Assembly: GCA_013398275.1 (NCBI GenBank)
Contig: VZSE01009483.1
Span: forward strand, 2,046,571 to 2,110,570
DNA: 64,000 bases
Direction: 5' to 3'
Origin: Promerops cafer
Lineage: Eukaryota; Chordata; Aves; Passeriformes; Nectariniidae
Shown here: piece after piece, positions 1-12,400 of the stretch
Layout of the letters: each line of letters begins with the position of its first letter
Position numbering within the stretch: the first letter of the stretch is position 1
The notes under the pieces: generated by a model
Seen by the model: the letters and a program-made list of their open reading frames with translations, nothing else
Told to the model about the DNA's origin: nothing
Databases searched by the model: none
Position numbers and translations under genes: made by a program

Positions 1-230
1 GATTACCTTAGAAGCTGCCAAAATAGTGCATTATAATGGTGTGTATTTGATAGTACTGAATGTGGCTGCTTGATGAAGTAAAAGATGCCTTGTGAGCTAC
101 TTATGAAATGTCAGGCACATAGAGCAAGCTTCTTTCTAGCATTTTCATTTTGAGGTTTACCCCCTAAAATAAAAAGATTATATTCCTTATCCCCATATTT
201 GCTGAAGCATCTATGAAAATCATCACTGTC

Positions 231-379
231 TGCAGATTGCTTGATTGCTTTTTTATCTGAGTAACCTTGTTGTGAGTAAGTTTCACAGGTTTCCCTGTNT
301 TGCAGATGCTTGATTGCTTTAAAAAGCTTCTTTTTATCTGAGTAACCTTGTTGTCAGTAAGTTTCACAGGTTTCCCTGT
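231..379. repeat. Imperfect tandem duplication, two copies of about 70-80 bp
   Basis: Copy 1 (231-298) and copy 2 (301-379) share TGCAGAT..GCTTGATTGCTTT, then TTTTATCTGAGTAACCTTGTTG and GTAAGTTTCACAGGTTTCCCTGT. Copy 2 carries about 11 extra bases (AAAAAGCTTCT), and one G/C change is seen in the GTGAGTAAG/GTCAGTAAG stretch. The unresolved base N at 299 lies exactly at the junction of the copies, so the copy number could be an assembly question. Confidence 0.85.
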
Positions 380-417
380 CTCCTAATCAATAAGGATGCC
401 AATGCTGTTTTTGTCTC

Positions 418-968
418 TTGCTCTCTCACCCTCCACCACTGTGGACAGCCCACTTCTATCCCCTCAAGTGCTGTGAAACCATCTCTGCTCCAGTCTGGAC
501 AAGCTCAGCTCCCCAGCTGGTTTTCCCAGGTGCTCCAGCCCCCACCATCTTGCTGGCCCCCAGTGATTTGGATCCAGTTTATCAGTCTCTGTCTTGCACT
601 GAGGACCCCCAAAGTGGATGTGGTAACTGAGTCTCACAAGTGGAGAGCAGGGGGTGATTGGCACTTCCCTGGTCTCGGTTCATACATCCAGAATGTCACT
701 GGCCATCTTTGTTCCCAAGACTCATTGCTGGCCCATGTGACATTTAATGCCCAACAAGACCCCCAGGGTCTCTCTCAAAGAGCCACTCTCCAGGAATTTG
801 ACTGTATGAGTTCTTTCCCAGGGACAGGACTTTGCACATGTCCTTACTGAATTTCATAAGCTTCCAATTCATCCTGCCTGTACATTTCACTCAGGATGGC
901 AGCCCAGCCCTAGAGCAAATTGACAATTGACCTGTCTCCCTGGTTTGGTGTCAACTGTAGGTTGATGC
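418..968 (-). mobile_element. CR1 LINE fragment, antisense, internal part of ORF2 3' region
   Basis: Read on the minus strand, the stretch follows the usual CR1 order: the 'gtgcaaagtcctg..cctggg' section, then the 'ggccagcaatg' section, the 'gtcctcagtgcaagac' section and the 'gggggctggagcacctggg..gagctgagcttgtcc' section. This is the end of the reverse-transcriptase coding part of CR1. It is heavily diverged and has no open frame. Both ends are truncated: the terminal 3' octamers are missing at the 418 side. The region is clearly more GC-rich than the intron around it. Boundaries are approximate, judged by eye. Confidence 0.75.
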
Positions 969-3900
969 AGGTGCAAATAATGTTATTATCAGGAAAAAAA
1001 ACCCACAGATTTTGTTATAAAAGACATATATATTTTAAAATTCTAGATTTTTTTTTTTTGCATACTGTATTTTGAAAAGTGTTAACTGCTCAGTACACAT
1101 TTTGTGCACTGAGAACACTGTGTCTGTATTTTGGTGGGAGAAGGTAAACATGCATAGGAAAGAGGCAAAAGGAGAGGCAGGTTAAGATGGAGAATAATGC
1201 TCTTCAGTGCAGGTAAAAAATATGACCCACAAACAAACTAGAAAAGTTAGTTTTCTCCGAGAGAATAGTTAAGAATGATGAACAGAAGAGCATTAAACTG
1301 CAATTAGCTGAAGCATTACCCCTTTCCCTGCTCATTATTTCTGTTTTCTTCACTCTCAAGCTCTTTAAGAGGAAACCGATATAATTGCAACTGCTGTTTG
1401 TTAATATTTCAGTTTTATAAAACAAAGTTTTATAGAGTATCTCCCAGCAGTAGGGTGGTTTCAGGCTATTGGCAGATTACTCATATGTGATAAGAAACAA
1501 TTTGGTAATGATCTTCTCTTCAGCTAAATATAGCATATACACTTTGTACACTGTGTCTGTAAACAGGGTGTGTAGCATAGAGAAATTGTTTAATATTCCA
1601 AGTTGCCTTGCCAACTTAAAATTACAGTGATTATGAACACATACTTACTTAAGCAGAAATAAATATTTCTGGTGATTAAAATAGCAGAAAGGGGGGAGAC
1701 TGCAAGCAGGATTTGATGCATATGGAAACTCAATTCAATTGGAAGAAACATCTGTTACTCTATAAAAAGAAGGGTAAGAAATCAAGACATGGCTAAAGAA
1801 TATCTAGGTCTGCTTATTCTATCTAAACTTTATGTGTATGATACACTTATACAGTGTACCCATATATGTCAGTGGAAAATACACACAAAAAATTTGAGCA
1901 GCATAATATATTTTTTTCCCTTTTTTCAAGGAAGAGAAGCCTTGAACAAAAACATTTGATATGCAATTCTTATATATTTGCTTTCCAAAGTAATCCTATA
2001 TTCTGGTCACCTATGTGTAGCAGGAGTATCCTGTAGTTCTTTATCCTGAACTGGAAGGCAGTCTCACTTTTTATTTCCAATTTGTAATGAAAAAAACACC
2101 ATTGAACAGGCTATAAGGGACAGTGACATAAATTATTTTAGGTTAAATGGGTACTAAATATTACAACCCTTACAAGTGAGATAATAAATACGTTTGCAGC
2201 CCTGTGAGTATTTTGGAGATGAAAACAATAGTACATAAGTACACTTCAGAGGAAGGTGAAGGATGTAAAAGAGACATGCTGTTTAAGGTAGGTTTTCTTC
2301 CTGAAAAAAGACTGCAACTTTTAAATTTTCAGACCCATTTTTGGTATGTATTTGATTTTGATTGTAAACAAAGAAGCCTTATTGATGTGGGTATAATTTA
2401 ACCCATTAAAAACACACAAACTGCACTCAGACTTATTTATGTCTTGTATATAAAAAAATAGTAGTGAGTACTCCATTGTAATGGTTCTAATACAAATTAT
2501 ATATTAGGCTTTCACAGGAAACCTGCTGAGAGAGACAGGACTAAAACTAGAGCCAGTTCTCCCTCCAGCTACTTCTTTCAATGTATTTAATATTTCTGAT
2601 TGCAGTAGGAATTTCAGATTAGAATTGCCACAGAGTGACCCCTGCAATTATATTTTTTATGTTTATTTCCAAGCTGTGCTTTGAAAAAAAGGTTCTAAGT
2701 AGGACTCATGAGACTCTTTGAATTCCTGCGTATATTAGATGAAAAATCTTTAGCCTGCCATTTCAGGTTTCACTTACAAAATGGTATCTCTGCCCCTTGT
2801 ATGTCATTCTGTGAAATGAAGTGTGACACTTCAGTTCTTCCATTACTTCTAGGAGTTCATAAAGTTAATGACTGGTCCATATTCATGAATTCAGGATGAA
2901 GGTTGCAAAGCAGTGATGTTGCTTCAATGCACCACATTTTCCCTTTAAAACTGTCACTGAAACAACACCCTGACTTTATATCCATGGAACATCATTTGGC
3001 TAAAACTTCCAGTTTCTCAGTTTAATAACAAAAGACAACATGAGGTTTAGCTACTGGTAGTTGGAAGAGACCTGTTGGAGCTGCCCAGGGATTAGGTTAT
3101 TAATCTGTGTTCTCTGGACACTTTAGAACTGGAGAAATTACATTCTGACTTCTGTGCTACCAAATTGATCTGCAAATCATATTCCATCTCAAATAGTTAT
3201 GAATTAAGGATAAGTGACTGTAAGACAATTACTACAGCGTTCACCTTCTGTAAAAATTACTGTTCAGGTCTGAAGCAGACACACAGTATCTATCAAGGAC
3301 TAACAGAAGCTGGCTGTGTAGAAAATGACTTCTCAAAAGCAGAAGATATTTCCTTCCTGCTGCAAGTGTCATGCATTATCATTCTTCAGCATTCAGCAGT
3401 GTTGGGATAACTGTCTAGAAAGTTTTCCTGGGCTGTAGAGTACACACAACCACTTCAACTAATTTTTAACTTAAATATGGGATTTGTTGAGGGCCTGACT
3501 GGAAAACATTTGGACAGTTTCAGTGACTTGAGAGTTAGAGAAGGCTTTAGAGGAGGCTTTTGTATAGCAGTATGAGTAGCAGCAGTGTTTCCTGGATTCT
3601 TCATTTGTAAGTTAAGAATAAAAATTCTATTATGCAGTTTTTAGAGATTAGTCTAATTTTGAAACCCAAGTTCAACAGTGAAGCTGGCTACAGTAAGTGT
3701 AAATCAGTGAAAAGGGATGAAAAGTTGATAACAGTAGGCCAGGCAATCAGTGAGTAGCTAGAACTATTAGGAGCAGTAAGAAACTATAATTTAATTAGAA
3801 AAAATATACTAAGTCTTTTTAATGGTAAACTGTCGATCATATGCAAAGACAACTTTAATATCCATAACAGAATATATTTCACTTTTTTAAAGAAGCAGGA

Positions 3901-4424
3901 TAAGGAATTCCAGTCTTTCAAGATTGAAAGCAAAATATCTTTTCCTGTATATGTATCTAGGAAGAATATAAAAATCGAATATACTACTACTAATGCATCT
4001 TAAAAGTCACATTACAGAGTCAAAAACTCAGAATCCAGTTTATCACATGGTAGAGATTTTCTCTGGAGTTTCATTGCTGTATATCATCATCTTGAAGAGT
4101 ATCAAATAGAGCTGAGTGCAGCAATTTTTAGACACTTTGAGTAGTGCCTGCCTTTTCTTTTAATCCTATTGACATTAAATATTTATGGAGTAGTTTGCTC
4201 TCTGGTGTGCACAGTTTCAGGATCTACCCAGATGATACTTTGGAGCAAGCTATAAGCAGTGCTTTGTATTTCTAGTCCAATTGCTACTTCTCAGCTGAGA
4301 CAAGAGAAATTCCCTTCTTCCCTGTGTGCATCTGACTCACTCAGGGGCTCAGCCTGAAATTCTGAAGTGTGATGTATCACTCTTGTTGCAGTCTCTATTT
4401 AAATGTCCTCATATACCCTTGTGA

Positions 4425-5185
4425 AGTTTAGCGAGTGAAGTGAAGGTTCTGCATCCGGGTCAGGGCAATCCCTGGTATTAATACAAACTGGTGGATGAAT
4501 GGATTGAGATCATCCCTCTGAAGAAGGACTTGGGAATATTGGTAGATGAAAAACTAGACATGAGCCAGCAATGTGTACTTGCAGCCAAAGACAGCCAACC
4601 ATATTCTGGCATGTGTCAAAAAAAAAAAAAATGTGGCCAGCAGGTCAAGGCAGGTGATTCCTGCTCTGCTCTGGTGAGAGCCCACCTGCAGTGCTGCATC
4701 CAGCTCTGGTGTCCTAAGCACAAAAAGGACATGGATATCTTGGAGCGAGTCCAGAGGAGGGCCACAAAAATGTCCAGAGGGCTGAAGCACCTCTCCTGTG
4801 AAGACAGGCTGAGAGAGTTGGGTTGCTCCACCTAGAAAAGAGAAGATCTTGTTGTGACCTTTGATGTATAAATGGGGCTTATAAGAAAGATGGAGAGAGA
4901 CATTTTACCAAGGCCTATTGTTACAGTACAACAGTCATTGGTTATGAACCAAAAGTGACTGTATTTGATATAAGGAAGAAATTCTTCACAATGAAGATGT
5001 TGAGATACTGAAACAGATTGCCCACAGAAGCTGTGGATGCCCCATCCCTGGAAGTGTTCAAGCCCAGGCTGGATGGGGGTTTGTGCAGCTTGGTCTAGTG
5101 GAAGGTGTCTCTGTCCATGGCAGGGGAGCTGAAACTAGATAATCTTGACATGTCCCATCCAAAACCATTCCAAGATTTTTTGACT
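4425..5185 (+). mobile_element. CR1 LINE fragment, sense, 5'-truncated, 3' end nearly intact
   Basis: The order of sections matches CR1: GTTCTGCATCCGGGTCAGG, then AAGGACTTGGGAATATTGGT, GATGAAAAACTAGACATGAG, then CTGGTGAGAGCCCACCTGCAG and GTCCAGAGGAGGGCCACAAA, ending in the 3' UTR-like GATAATCTTGACATGTCCCATCCAAAACCATTCCAAGA. In frame from 4491 to 4835 it still reads a decayed reverse-transcriptase C-terminal piece (KDLGILVDEKLDMSQQ, then DILERVQRRATKMSRGLKHL, EDRLRELG). An A13-14 run near 4618-4632 and missing coding sections show it is dead. Confidence 0.85.
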
Positions 5186-7569
5186 CCGTACAACTGGACT
5201 AAATGAAAATGCCATGAAAAATCTGAATTCCAAGAACTCCTGGAAATTTTGGGAGATTTGTCAAATCTGATTTTGAAGAAGGATGGAACCAAGGATAAAA
5301 TTTGGTGGAGGTACTCCTAATGAAAATTTCTTAAATGCTTAGCTGGGGAAAATCCTAGAAGTGACTGAAAACAGAATTACAGAATGGTAAATCATTAGAC
5401 AGGCCTGTCAGTAGTCATCATACCCAGTTTAAACTTCCAGATCAGTCTAAGCAGTCGTAGTCCTTCCCCTGGTTCTCCAGTGTTTCTGTCAGATGAACTC
5501 CATAGGCACAAGCTCTTTAAAGAGTAACGACATTATTATAATTTTTATTTTTATATGAAGATTATTATGAGGCAGCTTCAGTCCCACTTTTCTGGTAGTA
5601 CAGTACATTCAGTGTGTGGAATTTAGCTGTTAAATTACAGCTATGGAAATTTCCAAGGGGGAAGAAGCTAACAAAATAAGTAGTTTTGTCTGAACACTTC
5701 AGGAACAGTATATGATCCCATATCTATGCAACCAACTTTAGTGGAAAAGTAATTCTGAAATTAGGTAATTCAAGAAGGAGCAGAATTTGTATTTAATTTT
5801 TGTATTTGACATTATAGACTCAGCTTTTTCTGTAGTAATCCCTTTGAGTCTATTCCTACTGATGTTTATTCGTGATTTTAAAGAATGACAATGGATTTCT
5901 GCTAATGCTTCCTTCCAATTTAGAGCATTTTTAAACATCTATTCCTTCCAGACTGTCTTTTTAACTTCTGATATTTCTTCTCACTGTGCTTGTTTGGTTT
6001 TTCCCAGTTTCTACATTTTTCACCAGTCATTGCAATATTCTTGCCCATCCATTTATCTTTGGAAAAACAAACTCCTAAACTGCAGGACATTGGTAGTGTC
6101 TGCTTCTTCTGAACAGACATCCTGAGATATGGTAGACAGGCAGACAGCAGTATTGATTTCTCCTATATGTTTTGTTCTATAGACAACTACTATTGGGAGC
6201 TTTCAAATGTGTTGAAGGAGCTCTAATGGCTGTCTCAGCTCATGAGAAACCCTCAGCTTCTTATCTATATTTACATCCTCCTGCACAATCAGCCAGAAAG
6301 GTTAAGGTGGCAAACTTCACAGTGGGCTTGCAGCAGATTAAGTTTGGTGGTGGGAAGTATTTGCTGTGTTCTAGGTTCATGCTCTGGGTACATTTACATG
6401 TAATGCTTACTTTTTCAGGTACTATTTGTATTGAGATACTATTTCCAGTTTATCAAGACTGGAAATTAATCTGAGAAGAACCAGGCCTGCTACTTAGATT
6501 CTCTGCAGAGAGAAGAATCAGTTATATTTATTCTCTGAATAACTCCTTTTTCAGTGCTTGCTTTCTTCTCACCCTAGTCTTTGCTGAAGCATTTTCTGGC
6601 ATTCCTGTAGTGCTGTGTGCAGGGTGAAAGCCAGGTTACTTATGTCACAAAACCTAAACTAATCCTTGAGTTCTGTTTGGGCTCGTGTTAATGGATTTTG
6701 TGCGAGAATGTTGCAGATATGTGAGCAAACAGACCGCAAACCACAATGCTGTAAATAAAGCTGCAGGCATTGAGGGCTGCAGTGTTTCTCAGGCTGCCTT
6801 TACCCAGAGCCAGAAGGCTTCTGCAATTCATTTTGCTCTCACTTCCTCCTGGGGGCCAGGTCTTTTTAAAAGAAATCAGGATAAGAGAGCAGTAAGGCCT
6901 GCCTGAAGAGACCAGAGGGATCAGTCTGCTGAACTTCATGCCTGCAGGTAGGGAATGCAGAGTAGGATAGCCTGCATGGTAGAGAGAGACCTCAAATCTT
7001 ATTTGAAAATAAGGGACAAAGGTGCAGGCAAAAGTCTGTAGCAATAGCATCTATTCGTAAATTACACCAGGAAGAGCTACCCACTAATGAGATGTTAGAT
7101 AGTCTTCACTGTTTTTTATGGTGATGTTTTGCTTTTTCTAATTCTCTTCCTGATACAATTTTCTAGCATATCAAATACTAATTAGAAATTACAATTATGC
7201 AGCCCTACTCTTACCCAACAGCAAACTCAGCCAGGATAGTATGAAATGAAGCTGCAAGCGATTTCTCATATAGGAAAATGCAATTTTCTGTGTTACTGCT
7301 GTGGGAGAATGTTGTCATATCTCAGCTGATGGCATACACTGTTCTAGACAATCTTCTTTGGTTATAATGGTGATAAACCACCGTGCTGTTGCGTGTCGGG
7401 TTTTGACTGCACCTGTTTGCAGACTCAGGTAATTATGCTCTTTTGTCTAATTGCTTATTTATGGATGTTTTGCTCGCATGTTTTAAGCAGCTCTGTTTGA
7501 TTGCAGCCCTAATGGCAGGGTTCCCCTCTCATCATCACCCGTAACACTCCGTTTGTCTGATTGCTGCAG

Positions 7570-7713
7570 GTGGAAACAATAGGTGATGCGTACTGTGTTG
7601 CAGCAGGGCTCCACAAGAAAAGCCTTAGTCATGCCAAAGCCATTGCCCTGATGGCACTGAAGATGATGGAGCTTTCAGAAGAGGTTCTTACTCCAGACGG
7701 AAGCCCTATTAAG
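7570..7713 (+). CDS. GUCY1A2: GUCY1A2 coding exon (third from last): soluble guanylate cyclase alpha-2, catalytic domain
   Basis: The gene encodes the alpha-2 subunit of the NO receptor guanylate cyclase, which pairs with beta-1 and its haem and makes cGMP from GTP in the cytosol and at membranes or synapses. This exon is 144 bases, 48 codons, phase 0 at both ends, from VETIGDAYCVAAGL to EEVLTPDGSPIK. The acceptor is CTGCAG|GTG and the donor AAG|GTAACC. VETIGDAY is the signature of the class III nucleotide cyclase fold. The Glu of VET (codon 7573-7575) corresponds to the guanine-recognising Glu of beta-1. AAGLHKKSL and LTPDG fit alpha-2 better than alpha-1, which reads AGGLHKE and MSPHGEP in mammals. 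A read-through frame into the intron ends at 7818 and is not a real product unless the intron is retained. The paralogue GUCY1A1 is the only serious alternative and fits worse. Confidence 0.96.
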
Positions 7714-9297
7714 GTAACCCCTTTATTCTCATCTAGTCAGTGGTACATGGACCTGATTTATTCCGTTGTGTCCTGTGCTAGAGAATTTACACTTGCATCA
7801 CTATGTCTGCAGCTCTAATGGGCCACAGGCCTCTTTTCCAAATCGGTGTAAACCTGCATAAAAGAAGAATCTGTAGACTGCCTGCTCTTTCCCACTGTTA
7901 ATGTGCTTCCTTCCCATTCTATGCCATTTGCGTCCCCTACTTTGGTACAGGAGGTAGCAGGAGGGGGAAAAACAGATGTCCCTTTGTAACATTTGCAAGT
8001 TCCTCTGGTGTTCTGCTTCTTTTGGTCCTATACCAGCATATTCAAAAAAATATCATTCTGAAAAAATATATCAGACTATGGATCTTGAGGAAAATTCTAT
8101 TAAAGCTTCATGTGAACATTCATTGAACACAAAATAAGCGTTAAAAGACTGAAGATACAAGAAGACATAGCATTTTCAGTTTTGATATAAAACTATTTCA
8201 AACAGATGTTAATTTAATCCTACTAACATATGTATTTTTTGATTGATTTTATTTGTTTTTCCAATAACTATAGCCAATTAATATGTGCTAACTACACTGG
8301 TATGTGCTTGGAGAGCTGTCTTCCAGAGCCTCTTCATATTTGCACTTCCTTTTGAGTCATTGTTGCAATTGTGGGGAAATTTTGTGTTTTACTCTGAGAC
8401 TCACTTTTTGTGACTGTTTTCATTAGCACTCATTATTTTTCAGAAAATTCCTCTTATTTTCACTGTCTGCATAAGAAAACCTGTAAAAGAAAGACTATAA
8501 AGACACTGCAGAGGAAATATGTATAGAATAAAAGCCTGGCAATAACCAAATATTTTCAAAAAGTGCTAATAAACCTCCTTTAGAATTCAGAAGAAAAAGG
8601 TCCATTCATCGTACTTAAACTGAAAGTAGAGGTACTGAGAAGTTCATCATCATTTCTTAATTGTTCTGTCTTCAGTTTTAGGTGTAATAGATTTCAAGGC
8701 AGGAGGGATTGTGATATTGTAGAATGTTCTTACCTTTGTACCTAATGTGGAAGTTGTGCCTAAAAATAGATTTTATCTTTCATAGAGGCATATTCTGATT
8801 TATTTTAAAGTTTATTAAGATTAGGATTCCTCTTACATGGATATATTTACCCTGTAAACTATTGCAATAAGGACTTTTGGAGAAGTCTACTTTAGTTTGT
8901 CCTAGTTTAGATGTCTACTCTAGGATGAGATGAATCATGCCCTAAAAATGTGTGCTTTTCCAGTTGTCTGTAAGGGAAATCTATGTACTTAACCTAAATG
9001 TGGATGTCTATGCTGTGAGCTTCTACACTCTGTCACATGAGTCCTCCTACAAATGGCAAGGAATGCATAGTTTTTCCTACTGGCTATGTCAATGATCATC
9101 ACCGTTAAAAAACATACTCATTATTTCTAAATTCAGTTGGCATGACTTTTGCCTTCCAGACAATGTTAAATTGGCTAGAGTGATCCTTATTTTTGTTAGT
9201 TGGCAGTTTTTCACTAAAAAAACCCATGAAGGGGCCCATTGTACCACAGATTCCCATTAGCAAATGTTCCATGTGCATAAAAATGTCTTAAAGCAGC

Positions 9298-9416
9298 ATC
9301 AGGGGAAGTTCAGATTGGATATAAGGAAAGCACTCAAATGAGATTCTCAGGAAAGTGGTCATGGCCCCAAGCTTGTACATGTTTAAGTGCTTAGACAGTG
9401 CTCTTAAATATATGAC
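9298..9416 (+). mobile_element. Short CR1 LINE fragment, sense
   Basis: The stretch CAGGGGAAGTTCAGATTGGATATAAGGAAA followed by AGGAAAGTGGTCATGGCCCC, GTACATGTTTAAGTGCTTAGACAGTGCTCTTAAATATATG follows the CR1 3' section 'ggttcagattggatattaggaaa ... gaggtgtttaag ... ttggacagtgct'. It is short, diverged and lacks both the coding part and the terminal octamers. Confidence 0.75.
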
Positions 9417-12400
9417 TTAACCTTAACCTGTGTGAAGGTTTATGGAATATATGTATTTTCTAAATTATTTTGATGGATGTATTTTGTTGTCATCTCAAGG
9501 CTGAATTCACCAGAATGCAAAGGTTTACTTTTTGTGGTTCTTGAAATGTTCATCCTTGTGATAGCAGTGGATATCTTATTAAGTGACCCTTCAAGTCTCA
9601 AAAAGTTAGGATGAAAAACTAAACGAATAAATTAAAAAAATACCATATCACATAAACAGGAATTTATGATAAGATTTTCACCTATTAAGTGCATTAGCAG
9701 ATGGTGAAATGAGGCTTGTTATCTGGGTACACAGTTATCATATGAAGGTATTCATTGCAGTGATCACAAAAATAACTTGTTTGTACAACCATGTAGACTT
9801 TATGAAAAATCTGCCCCTTAGAGCAATGCTAGTGTGGGCAGTGAGCAGTGGTGGACCTCAGGATGGTGGCCAGGTGTATGAAGCAGGTCTGGTTTGTATC
9901 CAGATGATGCTCCCTGCTCTGAGTCAGAGCTCATAGCACGCTGATGAGAGCACCATGGTGTGCAGCTGACACCTACTCAGGCATTTGGCACTTCCAGCAG
10001 AGCCAGAGGCAGCATAAGAGCATGAGCAGGATGGAGACTCTGTGCCAGCACTGCTTATAGCTGTGTGAACAGCCTGTGACTTGAAGGGTAAAGAGAAACT
10101 GTTATTTTGCAGAAAGAGAGAGCGAGCTGTATTACAGCAGAACCCACAAATGCTATCATCAGTGTTGTTACACAGCCTGCCCAATTAGAAGGAAATATTT
10201 GTAACAGAAAATGGGCTGATCATGCCCCTGTGAGTGATGGAGGAGGCTTCAGGTCCCTGTGTGATTTTTTTAAACACAGTTCTACTAGAGGCAGAATCCT
10301 GTTACTTTGGAATGAGCTAAGGCCTTAGTACCAAGGAGGGACTTTGGCTGCAGACACTGCATATAGAATTTGATATACATTTTTATCCTTTCAGCATAGA
10401 ATTTTACTTTGGAAGCACTCTTTTGATTTATATTCTGTATAACTAATTAGATGTAGTGCTTTATGACTTTAGTCTGAAAATATTGATTTAAAATTGCCTC
10501 CCACATTTAAGTGAGTGTTACTTGACTTTAGGGTGTGCTTCGTACTTTACTACATTTTTTTTAGATAAAGTGGAATTACATTAATTTTAATAGCTAGAGA
10601 TAATACAGTAAGAGGAATTCTCCAGGGCATTGACCTTCAGTGAAAGGTTGCAATGCAGATATGGAATTTCTGGAGAATATTATTACTCAGATAACTTTTT
10701 ATCATGCTTCAAATCTTACCTAATTAATCAACGTGTGGTGTATATCCCAAAGAAAGAGAAAGACCTCCTTTTCAGTTTTTTTTTTTTTTTCAAAAGGGCT
10801 GCTGTGACAGAACATACCTTGTTTCCACTAATGAGATTTCCCAAGAGAAAACTATCTGCTTATTTTTGTGGTGTATGAAGGTTTATGTAATAGGGTCATG
10901 AAGAGATAAGAACTGGGAACTCACAGAGGAAAAGTAAACGATTTACATGAAGCTGCTGAAATTAACTACAATTATTTAGATTGTGTGCAGGTGTTCTTGT
11001 CTAAAGCATAAAGGTTGAGCCTACCAGAAATTCAAAACACGTTGCAAAATATTTTGCTACAGCAGAAAAATGTCATGTATATTTGAAATTATTTGTTGCC
11101 ATAACATGAGAATTAGACCTGTAAATACTGTAATCCTAAACTGAAGCAAATGCCATCACCTTTCTTTTTGCTCACTTTCTAATGACTAGTTTGTGAAATA
11201 CTCTAAACAGAGTAGTGCAGAAAATTTCTAGCTGATACTGGCTTCAATTTGATTAATTTATTCTCAGGTGAGGTAGATGGGACCTTGCATTTGCACGGCA
11301 CATAATCTAGTACTCGGCTCAGTTGTTTCTTTGTTATCAAGATAGAGTACTTGACACACTTGAAGCTTCTAACCTTCAGATATGCATTGCCAAAGCTATT
11401 TTATTGTTGGATTTGTAAGCTGCACTCATGATGGTAGGCATTACCATCATCTAATTTCAAACACTGACAGTGAGAACAGGTATGGCTAAACTTGTTACTG
11501 TAGCTCCCTCTTACATGAAGAGAGGAAATTTAGTCTGTATTTATCTGACATGCTTGAAGTGTCTACTTTATAATGAAATATATAATAATAATAATAATTT
11601 TCAGGTAAGTCCTACCTCAACAGTGAACAGCTTAATGACCTCTCAGGATGGGTGATCCCACTGGAAGGAGCTGAACTGAAACAGAGGTTCACAACTTTGG
11701 TCAGTCACAGCTTTTCCATTTGAATTTTAGATGTGATCCAGACTTTCTGCACTTCAACTTTCCATATAGAGGTGACAAATAAAGCTTTATGGGTAGAACC
11801 ATTAGTTTAGCATGTCTAAGATGTATGACCTTACACCCATGCAGCTGCATTAGTTTTGGTTTATGTTGTCTATTTAAATACCTGTGATCATGACGACTGA
11901 AACAATGAAAGCCTGAGTTTAATAAACCTCTAATCTCTGCTTGCCAAGTGGTAAATTTTAATGCATTAACTCTGACTCGTGAGTAAGGGCACACAAGAGT
12001 CAATAGGGTCTCCATACTTGTAATGGCTTATGGCCACAGTGAGTGACACACTTTTCTAAATAACATGGAAATGGGCAATGAATTTTAGAATGCACAGCAT
12101 CTTCTGCTGGTTCATTGAGTATTCCCCTTAGTATTTCAGTGATATGCCACCTGGGTCCAGGACCCAAGTAGGAAGTGCCAACATTTGTTCGTATAAATGG
12201 GATTTTTATTTTCTAAGTGAAGGGGCCATTCCCAAAAACAATGAGAGAGAGTAGCAAGTGTTGTCTGTGTAATCCTTTTCAGTGTTTCTTGCCTTGCTTA
12301 TTATTCAGGTTGTGGTATGCTGGTTTTATAACAATGTAATGGTTCTATCCAAATGCACATCTTTACGTAAGCAGCAAAAAGGTTGTCTGGTTTAAGTTGT

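Larger units (their letters stand above)
1..7569 (+). other. GUCY1A2: 3' part of a GUCY1A2 intron (upstream part outside window)
   Basis: Non-coding sequence leading to the splice acceptor CTGCAG at 7564-7569. The next expected upstream exon, which holds the metal-binding FSDIVGFT motif of the cyclase domain and ends just before VETIGDAY, was looked for and not seen, so this is intron. It holds a short tandem duplication (231-379), an antisense CR1 (about 418-968) and a sense CR1 (about 4425-5185). No other gene or RNA gene is recognisable. The last 300 bases before the exon are pyrimidine- and homeodomain-site-rich (TAATTA, TCTAATTG). Confidence 0.8.

Noticed and set aside
3045..3095. Possible CR1 trace (AGTTGGAAGAGACCTGTTGG)
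   Set aside because: Only about 20 bases resemble the CR1 3' region, and no terminal octamers or neighbouring sections support it.
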